A DNA stretch of 64,000 nucleotides, from the NCBI RefSeq assembly GCF_014836325.1, contig NZ_JACSQZ010000008.1:1-64000 (forward strand), written 5' to 3'. Numbering within the stretch: the stretch's first letter is position 1; each line of letters starts with the position of its first letter. The notes beneath the pieces were generated by a model. The model saw nothing but the letters and a program-made list of their open reading frames with translations, had not been told where the DNA came from and did not search any database. Origin of the DNA: Clostridium gallinarum (GTDB lineage: Bacteria > Bacillota > Clostridia > Clostridiales > Clostridiaceae). Positions 20,144-29,734 of this stretch are shown here, one piece after another. The position numbers and the translations under genes were made by a program.

Positions 20144-21103
20144 TCACTCCCTGAATAAAACCGTTGATATTAATGCACCTATAGTTAACCCACCTAAGTG
20201 AGCAAAATTATCAATATTAGGTATAGCTACACCAATAATTACATTTAATCCAATAGTTTGTATTATATTTTTAACATATCTTTTTCCTATATTATGTCTT
20301 TCCTTTATTCCAAAAACTAACATGGCTCCTAAAAGACCAAAAATTGCTCCTGAAGCCCCAACAGATATCCCTCTAGAATTAAATATATAACTAAATATAT
20401 TTCCTCCTATAGCTGATAATAAATAAATTATTATCATTTTTCTACCACCATATACCGTTTCCACTTCTTTTCCTATAATATTAAGTGCACTCATATTAAA
20501 AAATATGTGAATTAAACTTCCATGTAAAAATGCAGCTGTAATCAATCTATAGAATTGTCCATAATTAATTAACTGATTAAATTTAGCTCCCATTTCTATT
20601 AAAGTATAAATATCAATTTCTATAATATTTCTTGATTTAACAACTTCTAATAAAAAAATGCAAATATTTATTATCATAATACTATATGTAAATTTATATT
20701 CTTTAAACCTTTTGGTCTTTTTTTCATCACTCTTATTAATATAGTCAATTATAGGTATAAACGATTTAGATCCTTCACTACAATATATCAATTTTCTTTC
20801 TTTCAAAGAAAAGACAAGCTTATTATAATAACTATTTTCAGAATTTATATATTCATCAGAAGCCAAAACAATTAAATTAATTATAAATGGTTTATCTAAA
20901 GTACTAGATAAATATTCTTTAGCTTCACTGTATGCTATTTCTTCCTCTAAATCATTCGTTATTAAAACTGCCACATAAGCATTATCTATATCTAAAAGTC
21001 CAACCCATTTATTTTTATTATTAAACTTACTATAATAATCTCTCATAAAAAAATTCATTTCTTTAGTAAGTAAATTAAAAAATACTTTTTCAAACTTTTC
21101 CAC
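20144..21103 (-). CDS. Rhomboid family intramembrane serine protease
   Basis: 319 residues. About 140 N-terminal soluble residues precede six membrane helices. The catalytic serine is in SVGASGAIFGLLGA (near residue 248), and the catalytic histidine in NIDNFAHLGGLTIGA (near 302). The HIFFNMSAL motif (near 200) is the conserved first-loop asparagine region. It cleaves membrane-spanning substrates; the targets are unknown. The start is GTG at 21103 with GGTGGT upstream. It is co-transcribed with the YjdF-like gene. Confidence 0.9.
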   Translation of the reverse strand: MEKFEKVFFNLLTKEMNFFMRDYYSKFNNKNKWVGLLDIDNAYVAVLITNDLEEEIAYSEAKEYLSSTLDKPFIINLIVLASDEYINSENSYYNKLVFSLKERKLIYCSEGSKSFIPIIDYINKSDEKKTKRFKEYKFTYSIMIINICIFLLEVVKSRNIIEIDIYTLIEMGAKFNQLINYGQFYRLITAAFLHGSLIHIFFNMSALNIIGKEVETVYGGRKMIIIYLLSAIGGNIFSYIFNSRGISVGASGAIFGLLGAMLVFGIKERHNIGKRYVKNIIQTIGLNVIIGVAIPNIDNFAHLGGLTIGALISTVLFRE

Positions 21104-21114
21104 TTTACCACCCC

Positions 21115-21232
21115 ATATTCAATTGATAATTAATAATGCATAATTTATAATTAATGAAAAAAACTCCCTTAGGAGTTTTAGAAATAAATTAATTATTGAT
21201 GTAATTTATTAAAATTACATCAATAATTATAA
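21115..21232. repeat. AT-rich repeat element with mini-hairpin
   Basis: Upstream of the rhomboid gene is an AT-rich block (ATTGATAATTAATAATGCA ... AATTAATGAAAAAA) followed by a small 8-bp hairpin AAAACTCC-CTTA-GGAGTTTT (21160-21179) and another long inverted repeat near 21188-21230. The same order, AT-rich end, AATTAATGAAAAAA, then tight-loop hairpin, recurs at 29723-29925, so both seem to be members of one element family. The 8-bp hairpin may also terminate pepF transcription. Confidence 0.5.
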
Positions 21233-21262
21233 AAGCAATGTAGTAAATTAAAATTTATATTA

Positions 21263-23065
21263 CTAATTTATTTCTTTATCTAGCATATCTAATAATTCGT
21301 TAAATCTTTCTATAGTTGCTTCTAAAGGTTGTGAAGTTGTCATATCAACTCCTGCTTTTTTTAGAATTTCAATTGGATAATCACTTCCACCACTCTTTAA
21401 GAAAGTAATATATTTATCTACAGCTCCTTCTTTGCCTTCTAGTATTGCTTTTGCAAATGCTGATGCTGCCGCATAACCTGTCGCATATTGATATACATAG
21501 AAATCTGAATAGAAGTGTGGTATTCTTGCCCATTCTATATCTATTTCATCATCAACTATCATATCTGGTCCAAAGTATTTAACATTTAAATCATGCCACG
21601 CTTTATTATAGTCTTCTGCAGTTAGTGGTGTTCCTTTTTCTAAAGTTTCATGAGTAAATAATTCAAATTCAGCAAACATAAGTTGTCTAAACACTGTAGT
21701 TCTTATTTGTTCTAATTCTTGGTTAATTAAATAAAGTCGTTTTCGTTTATCATTTTCTTTATTAATTAAATAATTTATAAGCAATGCTTCATTAGTAGTT
21801 GAAGCTACTTCTGCACAGAATAAAGTATATCCTGCATAAATATATGGCTGTTCTTTTCTTGAGTAATAAGAGTGAATTGAATGCCCCATTTCATGTGCTA
21901 AAGTTGAAACATCATTTAATTCATAGTTATAATTTAAAAGCACATATGGCATTGTTTTATATCCACCCCAAGAGTAAGCTCCGCCTCTTTTGCCCTTATT
22001 TTGATATATATCTATCCAGCCATCCTCTACTCCAGATTTGAATATATTTAAATATTCTTCTCCAAGTGGATTTAATCCTTCTATAACCATATCTACAGCT
22101 TTATCAAATTCTATATGTTCTTTAGGTATTTCTATAACAGGAACATATAAATCATACATATGCATTTCATCTAATCCTAATAATTTTTTCTTTAATGAAA
22201 CATATCTATGAAGAGATTTTAAGTTATCATCTATAGTTTTAACTGCATTTTTATAAACTTCTACTGGAATATCATTAGGTTTTAAAGAAGCTTCAAGAGC
22301 AGAATTATACTTTCTTATCTTAGCTCCAAAATTAAAATTCTTAATTGAACTACTTAAAGTTGTAGCAAGTGTATTTTCTAATTCTTTGTATCTATTAAAT
22401 AATGTTTTAAATGCTTCTTTTCTAACATTTCTATCTTTACTTTTTATAAAGCCTGAATAATTTCCTTCTGTAAGTTCTACCTTCTCTCCATCTTCATCTA
22501 CAATATCTCCAAATTTCATATCTGCATTTGTTAACATATTATGAATTGATGATGGTGCTTCTAAACAATCAGAAACTGAAGCTAAAAGTTCTTCTTCTGA
22601 TTTACTTAATATATGTGGCTTTTCTTTTAATATATCTTCAAACATAAACTTATACAGCTTTAAATCTTCTGTATTATTTATTATATTTTTTACTTCTTCT
22701 TCATCTAATGATAAAATTTCTGGAACAAAATAAGCTGTGTATGATGCATATTCAGCCATATATGCATCTACCTTATTCATCATAGCTTGATACTTCGAAT
22801 TTGATGTATCTTCATCACATTTTAAGTGAGCATAAACATATATAGTTTCAGCTTTTACTCCAAGATCCACATATTTATCTAAAAATACTTTTATATTTTC
22901 TGAATTATTAAGCTTTCCCTCAAATTCTTTAAGCTTTGGTGCTTCTTCTTGTAAATTTTTAAAAGCCGCTTCCCATTCCTCATCAGATTTAAATATTTTC
23001 TCTACCTTCCACTTATCCTTACTATCAATTTCTTCTCTTTTTTTCAATACCTTTAAATCACTCAT
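21263..23065 (-). CDS. pepF: Oligoendopeptidase F
   Basis: 600 residues, M3B metallopeptidase. It cleaves peptides of roughly 7-17 residues in the cytosol. The zinc site STLAHEMGHSIHSYYSR (about residues 385-401) has the HExxH motif, and CAEVASTTNEALL (near 418) supplies the third zinc ligand glutamate. The N-terminal oligopeptidase domain begins around residue 115. Length is normal. ATG start at 23065 with GGAGG. It is followed by a 130-residue protein gene upstream on the same strand, separated by 31 bases. Confidence 0.95.
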   Translation of the reverse strand: MSDLKVLKKREEIDSKDKWKVEKIFKSDEEWEAAFKNLQEEAPKLKEFEGKLNNSENIKVFLDKYVDLGVKAETIYVYAHLKCDEDTSNSKYQAMMNKVDAYMAEYASYTAYFVPEILSLDEEEVKNIINNTEDLKLYKFMFEDILKEKPHILSKSEEELLASVSDCLEAPSSIHNMLTNADMKFGDIVDEDGEKVELTEGNYSGFIKSKDRNVRKEAFKTLFNRYKELENTLATTLSSSIKNFNFGAKIRKYNSALEASLKPNDIPVEVYKNAVKTIDDNLKSLHRYVSLKKKLLGLDEMHMYDLYVPVIEIPKEHIEFDKAVDMVIEGLNPLGEEYLNIFKSGVEDGWIDIYQNKGKRGGAYSWGGYKTMPYVLLNYNYELNDVSTLAHEMGHSIHSYYSRKEQPYIYAGYTLFCAEVASTTNEALLINYLINKENDKRKRLYLINQELEQIRTTVFRQLMFAEFELFTHETLEKGTPLTAEDYNKAWHDLNVKYFGPDMIVDDEIDIEWARIPHFYSDFYVYQYATGYAAASAFAKAILEGKEGAVDKYITFLKSGGSDYPIEILKKAGVDMTTSQPLEATIERFNELLDMLDKEIN

Positions 23066-23096
23066 AATTTCCTCCTAAAAATTAGGCCCTCCTTAT

Positions 23097-23495
23097 CTAA
23101 ATATATTCTTCTTCTTTTCCTTCAATTGCCTTAAATACATCCTCCATAGAATTTTCTATTAGTTCTACGCATTTATTAATTCTTTCCTTCATAAATTCAT
23201 AATCATCCACATATTTAAATTTTATTAAAAATGTAGGATTATATTCATCTAACATATCTTCTATTTCAAATTCTTCCTTTATAAAAGCTTCATAATTAAA
23301 TAAATCATATATAGCTGAGTATTCCCATTCTTCCACGTCTTTATTTGTATCAAAAAATAAATTTACTTCTTCATTTAATACAAACAGCTTTTTTACATAT
23401 AAAGCTCCCTCTGAAACTTGAAAACTACCAAGTTCTTTTGTTATAAAACCAGTCTCCTTATCTTTTTCCATTAATACTAAACTTGAAAAATCCAT
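23097..23495 (-). CDS. Uncharacterised small acidic protein
   Basis: 132 residues, soluble and strongly acidic (many Glu/Asp). It begins MDFSSLVLMEKDKETGFITKE and has a pattern of beta-strand then helix. I do not recognise a named domain; it resembles conserved clostridial hypothetical proteins found beside pepF. The start is ATG at 23495 with GGAGG six bases before. It is probably co-transcribed with pepF, which follows after 31 bases. Confidence 0.7.
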   Translation of the reverse strand: MDFSSLVLMEKDKETGFITKELGSFQVSEGALYVKKLFVLNEEVNLFFDTNKDVEEWEYSAIYDLFNYEAFIKEEFEIEDMLDEYNPTFLIKFKYVDDYEFMKERINKCVELIENSMEDVFKAIEGKEEEYI

Positions 23496-23648
23496 TTATA
23501 TTCCTCCACGCTCTTTACTTTTGTTTCATTATTTATATTATATGTTTTATCCATATTATAAAGCAAGATATGTATTTATTCCATGATTTAAAATTATTTA
23601 TTTAGTTAAGACTATTAAAAGTTAATATTTTGCTTTAAAAAGTATTTC

Positions 23649-23678
23649 TTGCAAATCATTCGCATTATCATATATAAT
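23649..23678 (+). promoter_or_regulatory. Promoter of znuCB with a possible Fur-family operator in the spacer
   Basis: The -35 TTGCAA (23649-23654) and -10 TATAAT (23673-23678) are separated by 18 bases. Within it, GCAAAT-C-ATTCGC (23651-23663) is an interrupted inverted repeat of the kind bound by Fur/Zur proteins. The regulator is probably the Fur-family gene at 25250-25663. The assignment is by eye. Confidence 0.5.
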
Positions 23679-23706
23679 TACTTTATAATATTTAGGAGAT
23701 GATTTA

Positions 23707-24357
23707 ATGATTGATATAAAAAACTTATGTTTTTCATATACAAATAAACCACCATATCTACTTAAAGATATAAATTTACATATCCCTAAGGGATGTTATT
23801 TATCTATAGTTGGTGAAAATGGTAGCTGTAAAACTACATTAATAAAACTAATTCTTGGCTTATTAAAGCCTACTTCAGGAAGTATTGAAGTAAATTCAAA
23901 TTCAATTGGCTATGTACCACAAAGATTAGATTCTTTCAACTCACAATTTCCAATTACCGTAAAGGAAGTTTTAGCATGTCATAAAAAAACACTAAAAACT
24001 GATACAACTTCTGTAGATTCTGTTCTTGATGCTGTCAATATGAAAGATTTTAAAAATAGGCTTTTAGGAATGTTATCTGGTGGACAACAACAAAGAATAT
24101 TAATTGCAAGAGCTCTACTTAGTAACTCAGAAATTATAATTTTAGATGAACCTTCAACAGGAGTAGATGAAGTTAATCAAAAAGATATATATAGTATCTT
24201 AAAAAAATTAAATAAAGAAAATAAAAAAACAATAATATCAATAGAACATAATATGGATATTGCATTAAATAATTCTACACATATACTTAAAATTGAAAAT
24301 GCAAATATAAAATTATTTACTACTGATGAATTTAAGAATTTTAGAAAAGCTAATTAA
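23707..24357 (+). CDS. znuC: Zinc-type metal ABC transporter, ATP-binding protein
   Basis: 216 residues, the ATPase of a ZnuABC/AdcABC-like importer. It has Walker A at about residues 36-43, the signature LSGGQQQRILIARALL near 136, Walker B IIILDEPSTGVDE near 158, and the H-loop ISIEHNMD near 190. Oddity: Walker A reads GENGSCKTT, so the glycine before the catalytic lysine, nearly invariant in GxxGxGK, is cysteine (TGT, one base from GGT). This may weaken ATP binding. ATG at 23707 after AGGAG. It is followed by the permease after 22 bases. Confidence 0.88.
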   Translation: MIDIKNLCFSYTNKPPYLLKDINLHIPKGCYLSIVGENGSCKTTLIKLILGLLKPTSGSIEVNSNSIGYVPQRLDSFNSQFPITVKEVLACHKKTLKTDTTSVDSVLDAVNMKDFKNRLLGMLSGGQQQRILIARALLSNSEIIILDEPSTGVDEVNQKDIYSILKKLNKENKKTIISIEHNMDIALNNSTHILKIENANIKLFTTDEFKNFRKAN

Positions 24358-24379
24358 TGTTTAGGAAGGTTTAAATTAT

Positions 24380-25180
24380 ATGTTTCAATTAGATTTTATG
24401 CAAAATGCTTTTATAGCAGGCTTTATTATATCCATACTTTGCCCATTTATCGGTCTATTTCTTGTACTTAGACGTTATTCAATGATTGGTGATACTTTAT
24501 CACATTCATCGTTTGCAGGAGTTGCTATAGGATTAGTTATTGGAGTTAATCCATTAATAACTGCTTTCTTATTTACTACTCTATGTGCAATTATTATAGA
24601 ATTATTAAGAGAATATTATAAAAAATATGCTGAACTTGTTATGTCTTTAGTTCTTACCTTCAGTTTAGGTATAGCTATTATTTTAATTAGTAGTGGAAAA
24701 GCATCAGCAAAAGTAAATTCATTCTTATTTGGAAGTATATTAACCGTATCTTCACAAGATATAATTTTAATAGCAATTGTTGGATTAATTTGTTTAATTA
24801 CTTTAATATTTTTATACAATAAATTAGTGTATATCACCTTTGACGAAGAAGGTGCAAAAACTTCTGGTATCAAAGTTAAGCTTATAAACTACATATTTAC
24901 TATATTAGTTGGTGCAACTATTTCAATGTCTATAAGAGTTATGGGTATATTAGTAATTTCATCTATAATGATAGTTCCAGTTGCTACTGCTATGCAATTA
25001 AAAAAAGGTTTTAAAACCACTTTAATTTCAGCAATATTTATTGGTATATTCGATATAATGATGGGATTATTTTTATCTTACTATATAAATAGTGCTCCTG
25101 GAGGTACTATTGCAATAACATCAGTATTCACACTTATTTTAGTAATCATTCTTGAGAGATTTTTAAATATAAATAAGTAA
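24380..25180 (+). CDS. znuB: Metal ABC transporter permease (ZnuB/AdcB type)
   Basis: 266 residues with seven to eight membrane helices, the ABC-3 family permease. Typical segments are LVLRRYSMIGDTLSHSSFAG (about residues 28-47) and the C-terminal FDIMMGLFLSYYINSAPGGTIAI (about 225-248). It forms the channel for Zn (or Mn) with ZnuC. No substrate-binding lipoprotein gene (znuA) lies in the window, so it must be elsewhere. Its end is followed by a 42-bp perfect palindrome, shared with the convergent Fur-family gene. Confidence 0.88.
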   Translation: MFQLDFMQNAFIAGFIISILCPFIGLFLVLRRYSMIGDTLSHSSFAGVAIGLVIGVNPLITAFLFTTLCAIIIELLREYYKKYAELVMSLVLTFSLGIAIILISSGKASAKVNSFLFGSILTVSSQDIILIAIVGLICLITLIFLYNKLVYITFDEEGAKTSGIKVKLINYIFTILVGATISMSIRVMGILVISSIMIVPVATAMQLKKGFKTTLISAIFIGIFDIMMGLFLSYYINSAPGGTIAITSVFTLILVIILERFLNINK

Positions 25181-25196
25181 ATTATATATTTTATTC

Positions 25197-25238
25197 GCTA
25201 AAAAATGGAGTTATCTTAAGATAACTCCATTTTTTAGC
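25197..25238. terminator. Bidirectional terminator, 42-bp perfect palindrome
   Basis: Arms 25197-25217 and 25218-25238 are perfectly complementary over 21 bp, with a GC-containing core (TGGAGTTATCTT) and A/T-runs at the outer ends. It lies between the convergent ends of znuB and the Fur-family gene and would terminate both. Confidence 0.9.
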
Positions 25239-25249
25239 AAAACTTAATA

Positions 25250-25663
25250 TTACCAATTTTCTTTTTTACACTTATCGCAAATACCATTTAACTCTAACTT
25301 GTGTTTAGTTAAACTAAATCCAACCTTAGCTTTAATTGCCTCTTCTATTTCTTCCATAGGACATGGTATTTCAACAGATTTATGGCAAACATCGCATTGT
25401 AATATATGTTTATGATTTTCTTTTTTAAGTACAAATATAGCTGGCCCATCTATATTAATTTTCTTTATGACATTTTTATCTTCTAATAATTCTAATGTTC
25501 TATATATTGTACTTAAGTTTAAATTATTCTTTTGTTTTTTACATTCAGTATATATACTTTCTGCCGATAAACCTTTATCTGAAGCTTCTATTATATTTAA
25601 AATTGAAATTCTTCCTGCTGTGATCCTAATCCCATTTTCTTTTAGATAATTTTCCCAGATCAT
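25250..25663 (-). CDS. Fur-family metal-responsive repressor, likely Zur
   Basis: 137 residues. The N-terminal winged helix-turn-helix spans about residues 10-80 (GIRITAGRISILNIIEAS, LSAESIYTEC, NLSTIYRTLELLEDKNVI). The dimerisation half has the structural zinc cysteines (CDVC near 93 and CDKC near 131) and histidines around ENHKHILQC. Convergence with znuCB suggests it is the zinc regulator Zur, but Fur or PerR cannot be excluded by sequence. ATG start at 25663. Confidence 0.85.
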   Translation of the reverse strand: MIWENYLKENGIRITAGRISILNIIEASDKGLSAESIYTECKKQKNNLNLSTIYRTLELLEDKNVIKKINIDGPAIFVLKKENHKHILQCDVCHKSVEIPCPMEEIEEAIKAKVGFSLTKHKLELNGICDKCKKENW

Positions 25664-25726
25664 TTTTTTCTCCTAACGTTATAATCTATAATTAAATTAT
25701 ATCATTATTAAGAAACTTATCAAATA

Positions 25727-26281
25727 CTAAAAAAACATCATTTTCATTCCTAATATTAACAATATCAATCCACCTAAAATATCAGCATATTTAAATATAA
25801 ATTCTACCCTTCTTGCATATCTACATAAGAAAAATCCTAAAGTACACAAAAATAAAGTAATAAGTCCAACTAAAATAGCATCTATAAATATTAAAACTTT
25901 AATGGTTTCATAAAAAGCTGTAAACCCTACCACTAATGCATCTATACTTACAGACATTCCTAAAATTAAATACATTGACTTTTTTATTAACATAGAATCA
26001 TCTTTATCATCATTTTTAAATGCTGATACCAACATTATTACACCTATTCCTAAAACAACAATTCCTCCTATTGCATTTGGAATAGAAACTATATATGTAT
26101 CAAAAAATCTACCAGCTACTCCCCCCAAAAATATAAAAAAGAATTGAAAAAAAGCAAAAGATAAAATAAATCTAATTTTATTTCTTTTTACTAAATGTGG
26201 ATTTATCCCTAGACTAATAGTAAGTCCAAGTGCATCCATTGATAAAGCTACTCCAATTAAAATTACTTCTTTTAAATCCAT
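25727..26281 (-). CDS. mntP: MntP-like manganese efflux pump
   Basis: 184 residues, six membrane helices in two repeated halves of three. Each half carries the family's aspartate motif: ALSMDALGLTISLG (residues 12-25) and GMSVSIDALVVGF (about 109-121). The family exports manganese. I do not see an obvious yybP-ykoY manganese riboswitch in the 187 bases upstream. Clostridial relatives are sometimes described as sporulation-linked YtaF, so the exact role is not certain. ATG start at 26281. It diverges from the phosphofructokinase gene. Confidence 0.82.
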   Translation of the reverse strand: MDLKEVILIGVALSMDALGLTISLGINPHLVKRNKIRFILSFAFFQFFFIFLGGVAGRFFDTYIVSIPNAIGGIVVLGIGVIMLVSAFKNDDKDDSMLIKKSMYLILGMSVSIDALVVGFTAFYETIKVLIFIDAILVGLITLFLCTLGFFLCRYARRVEFIFKYADILGGLILLILGMKMMFF

Positions 26282-26468
26282 CTTATTATGAACTCCCCCT
26301 TAAATATAGATTCTAAAATATATATAATTCTTAAAAATATTTTTATGCATTATTTTTTACTAAAGTATTTATTTTAATTAATTTTTATTGTATATTATTA
26401 AATAGAGTATATTATATATCAAATTGTATATCACATTGTTTATTTAAAATTAAAGGAGTGTAACATAA

Positions 26469-27686
26469 ATGGCTAATTGTATAGTAGCACAATCTGGTGG
26501 TCCAACAGCTGTAATAAATTCAAGTGTAGTGGGTTTATTAAAAGCTAATAATGAAATTAAAGCTTTTGATAAAGTATATGCAGGTTTAAATGGAATAGAA
26601 GGAATTTTAAATGGAAACATAATAGATTTATCGTCTTTTTCTGAAGATGAAATTAATGAATTTAGATATACCCCATCCTCTGGTTTAGGATCTTGTAGAT
26701 ATAAAATGAAACATTTAGAAGAATCTACAGAAGAGTATGATAAACTTTTAGACATACTAAAATGTAATGATATAAAGGCATTTTTCTATGTTGGTGGAAA
26801 TGATTCTATGGATACTATTGCAAAACTTGGAAACTATGCTAAAAAAACTGGCTTAGATATTAAATTTATAGGAATTCCAAAAACAATTGATAATGATTTA
26901 ATGTTTACAGATCATACACCTGGTTTTGGAAGTGCAGCTAAATTTATTGCAACTACGGCTTTAGAAACATATTTAGATTCTTCAGTTTACATAAATAATG
27001 GTATATTTATATTAGAAACTATGGGTAGAGATACTGGATGGCTTGCAGCCTCTGCTTGCATGGCTAGAATTAACGGCGAGCCTGTTGCTGACTTTATATA
27101 CTTACCAGAAGTTGCATTTGACATAGAAAAATTCCTAACTGATGTTAGACAAAGATTTAAAGAAAAAAATAAAGTATTTATAGTTGTTTCGGAAGGGCTT
27201 AGAAATTCTGAAGGAAAATTTATAACAGAAGTTGAAAGCCAATCCCATGATAAATTTGGACATGCTCAATTAGGTGGTGTTGGTTCTTATCTTAAGAATT
27301 TAATAATAAATTCAAGCATTACAACTAGAGTTAAATCCTTAGAACTTGGAGTATTACAAAGATGTGCTATGCACTGTGCTTCTAATATAGATTTAGAAGA
27401 AGCTTTAGAAGTAGGCTCTTCTGCTTTAAAATTTGCTTTAGAGGGTAATAGTGGCTATATGGTAGCAATCAAAAGAGAATCTAGCTCTCCATATAAAACT
27501 TCTCACATTCTTGTGGAAGCTGATAAAATAGCTAATAACGTAAAATATTTCCCTACGAAATTAATAAATGAAGAAGGAAATAATATAAAAGAAGAAGCTT
27601 TAGATTACTTCTTACCTTTAATTTCTGGTGCTCCTTCATTAATTATAGATAATCATTTACCTAAATTTAAAACTATTTCAAAATAA
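26469..27686 (+). CDS. pfp: PPi-dependent 6-phosphofructokinase
   Basis: 405 residues. It phosphorylates fructose 6-phosphate with pyrophosphate, reversibly. Visible motifs are IVAQSGGPTAVINSS (residues 4-18), FFYVGGNDSMDT near 100-111, and GIPKTIDNDLMFTDHTPGFGSAAK near 138-161. In ATP enzymes the first loop is GGDGS; the second aspartate in GGNDS instead of glycine is the known mark of PPi specificity. ATG start at 26469 with AAAGGAG. A short terminator (27690-27704) follows. Confidence 0.9.
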   Translation: MANCIVAQSGGPTAVINSSVVGLLKANNEIKAFDKVYAGLNGIEGILNGNIIDLSSFSEDEINEFRYTPSSGLGSCRYKMKHLEESTEEYDKLLDILKCNDIKAFFYVGGNDSMDTIAKLGNYAKKTGLDIKFIGIPKTIDNDLMFTDHTPGFGSAAKFIATTALETYLDSSVYINNGIFILETMGRDTGWLAASACMARINGEPVADFIYLPEVAFDIEKFLTDVRQRFKEKNKVFIVVSEGLRNSEGKFITEVESQSHDKFGHAQLGGVGSYLKNLIINSSITTRVKSLELGVLQRCAMHCASNIDLEEALEVGSSALKFALEGNSGYMVAIKRESSSPYKTSHILVEADKIANNVKYFPTKLINEEGNNIKEEALDYFLPLISGAPSLIIDNHLPKFKTISK

Positions 27687-27689
27687 GAG

Positions 27690-27704
27690 CTGTCTTTTAG
27701 ACAG
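27690..27704 (+). terminator. Terminator of pfp
   Basis: A 6-bp stem CTGTCT/AGACAG with a TTT loop, followed by TTTCTTTTTATTT. Confidence 0.7.
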
Positions 27705-27808
27705 TTTCTTTTTATTTGCCTAGGTTTAAGCCTTAGAGTATAATAAAATTATTGATTTTGAATTTATGTAATTTAAGTTTATATATACAGTTACTTTAGG
27801 AGGCAAAA

Positions 27809-29734
27809 ATGGTAGTTTTAAGTTGTAAAGATATATCGAAAAGCTATGGAATTCAAGAAGTTTTAAAAAAAGTTACTTTTTCGATAAATGAAGGGGATAA
27901 AGTTGGTATTATTGGCGGAAATGGAGAAGGTAAATCAACTCTATTTAAAATAATATCTAAAGAGATTATACAAGATGATGGAGAAATATTTTTAGATAAA
28001 AATAGAACTATAGGTTATTTATCTCAGCATGTAGATTTAGATTTGAAAAATACTATTTACAATGAAATGAATTTAGTGTTTCAAGAATTATTAGATATAG
28101 AAAATAGACTACATACTTTAGAAATTAAAATGGCAGAACCTTATGATGAAAATAATGCTACTTATCATGAAAAAATAATAAAGGATTATACCACTCTTCA
28201 AGATCTCTATTCACATAAAGGTGGATATACATATAAAGGTGAAATTTCTAGAGTTTTAAAAGGACTTGGATTTTTAGAAGAAGATTTTGATAAAGTTATA
28301 GAAACTTTAAGTGGAGGGCAAAAAACTAGAGTTTCATTATGTAAACTTTTATTAAAAAATCCTGATATTATTTTATTAGATGAGCCTACTAACCATTTAG
28401 ATTTAGATGCTATAGAATGGCTTGAAGAATACTTAAAAAATTATAAAGGAACAGTTTTAGTAATTTCCCATGATAGATTTTTCTTAGACTCTGTCACTAA
28501 TAATACTTTTGAAGTTATTAATGGTCATGTTAATTGTTATAATGTTTCTTATACTAAATTTATAGAACAAAGAAAAAAGAATTTTGAAGCTCAACTTAAA
28601 GCTTATAATCTGCAACAAGCAGAAATTAAAAGACAAGAAGCTATTATAGAAAAATTTAGAAGCTTTAATAGAGAAAAAAGTATTAGAGCTGCAGAAAGTC
28701 GTGAAAAAGCCCTTGAAAAGATGGAGAAAATCGATGCACCTGATAAGGATAAGGAAGCTTCTAAAATTAAATTTGAAACCTCTGTTAAAAGCGGACATGA
28801 TGTTCTTCATATTGAAAATTTAGCTAAAAGCTACGGAGAAAATAAACTTTTTTCAAATTTAAATATGGATTTAAAAAGAGGTGAAAAGGTTGCTTTAATA
28901 GGCGAAAACGGTCGTGGTAAAACAACATTATTCAAAATAATTCTTGAGAATATAGAAGCTGATAATGGTAAAGTTATTTTAGGAACTAATGTAAATGTCG
29001 GTTATTACGATCAAGAACAATCAGATTTAAACTTATCTAAAACTATAATAGATGAAGTTTGGGATGAGTTCCCTAAATTAACTACCTCTAAACTAAGAAG
29101 TGCTCTAGCCTCTTTCTTATTTACAGGGGATGATGTTTTTAAAATTATTAACACTTTAAGCGGTGGAGAAAAATGTAGAATTAATTTACTAAAATTAATG
29201 CTTTCTAAAGCAAACTTACTGTTATTAGATGAACCTACTAATCACTTGGATATTATTTCAAGAGAAGCTTTAGAAGATGCTTTATTAACTTACGACGGAA
29301 CTTTGCTTGTTATATCTCATGATAGATATTTCTTAAATAAAGTTATTAATAGAATACTGGAACTTAAAGAAGACGGTACAAAGGAATACCTTGGAAACTA
29401 TAGCTACTACCAAGAAAAGAAAGTTAATCCTAATAGATTTGAAATACTTGAAGAACTAGCTAACGGTAAAACAAAAACTCAACTAAAAGAAGAAAAAAAG
29501 AAAAAGAAAGAGCAAGAAAAAGAAGAAAAGGCTCAAAAATTAAAACTAAAAAAATTAGAAGATGATATTGCTAAAGCTGAAGATGATTTACTTTCCCTTC
29601 AAGAAAAACTTTGCCTTGAAGAAGTTTACTCAAATCCAACAGAAAGCGAAAGAATTAGTAAAGAAATAAAAGCATTAGAAGAAAAAATTTCTTCTCTTTA
29701 CGAAGAATGGGAAGGAATAGAAATTAATAATTAA
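27809..29734 (+). CDS. ABC-F family ATPase (ribosome-associated)
   Basis: 641 residues, two ABC domains in one chain without membrane segments. The first Walker A is GGNGEGKSTLFK (about residues 36-47) and the second GENGRGKTTLFK (near 370), with signatures LSGGQKTRVSLCKLLL and LSGGEKCRINLLKLML and Walker B LLLLDEPTNHLD. The linker between them is rich in charged helices, as in ABC-F factors that act at the ribosomal E site. The C-terminal 90 residues form a Lys/Glu-rich coiled coil like Uup/YdiF. Translation or antibiotic-protection role cannot be separated. ATG at 27809 after AGGAGG. The stop codon falls in an AT heptamer repeat. Confidence 0.9.
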   Translation: MVVLSCKDISKSYGIQEVLKKVTFSINEGDKVGIIGGNGEGKSTLFKIISKEIIQDDGEIFLDKNRTIGYLSQHVDLDLKNTIYNEMNLVFQELLDIENRLHTLEIKMAEPYDENNATYHEKIIKDYTTLQDLYSHKGGYTYKGEISRVLKGLGFLEEDFDKVIETLSGGQKTRVSLCKLLLKNPDIILLDEPTNHLDLDAIEWLEEYLKNYKGTVLVISHDRFFLDSVTNNTFEVINGHVNCYNVSYTKFIEQRKKNFEAQLKAYNLQQAEIKRQEAIIEKFRSFNREKSIRAAESREKALEKMEKIDAPDKDKEASKIKFETSVKSGHDVLHIENLAKSYGENKLFSNLNMDLKRGEKVALIGENGRGKTTLFKIILENIEADNGKVILGTNVNVGYYDQEQSDLNLSKTIIDEVWDEFPKLTTSKLRSALASFLFTGDDVFKIINTLSGGEKCRINLLKLMLSKANLLLLDEPTNHLDIISREALEDALLTYDGTLLVISHDRYFLNKVINRILELKEDGTKEYLGNYSYYQEKKVNPNRFEILEELANGKTKTQLKEEKKKKKEQEKEEKAQKLKLKKLEDDIAKAEDDLLSLQEKLCLEEVYSNPTESERISKEIKALEEKISSLYEEWEGIEINN

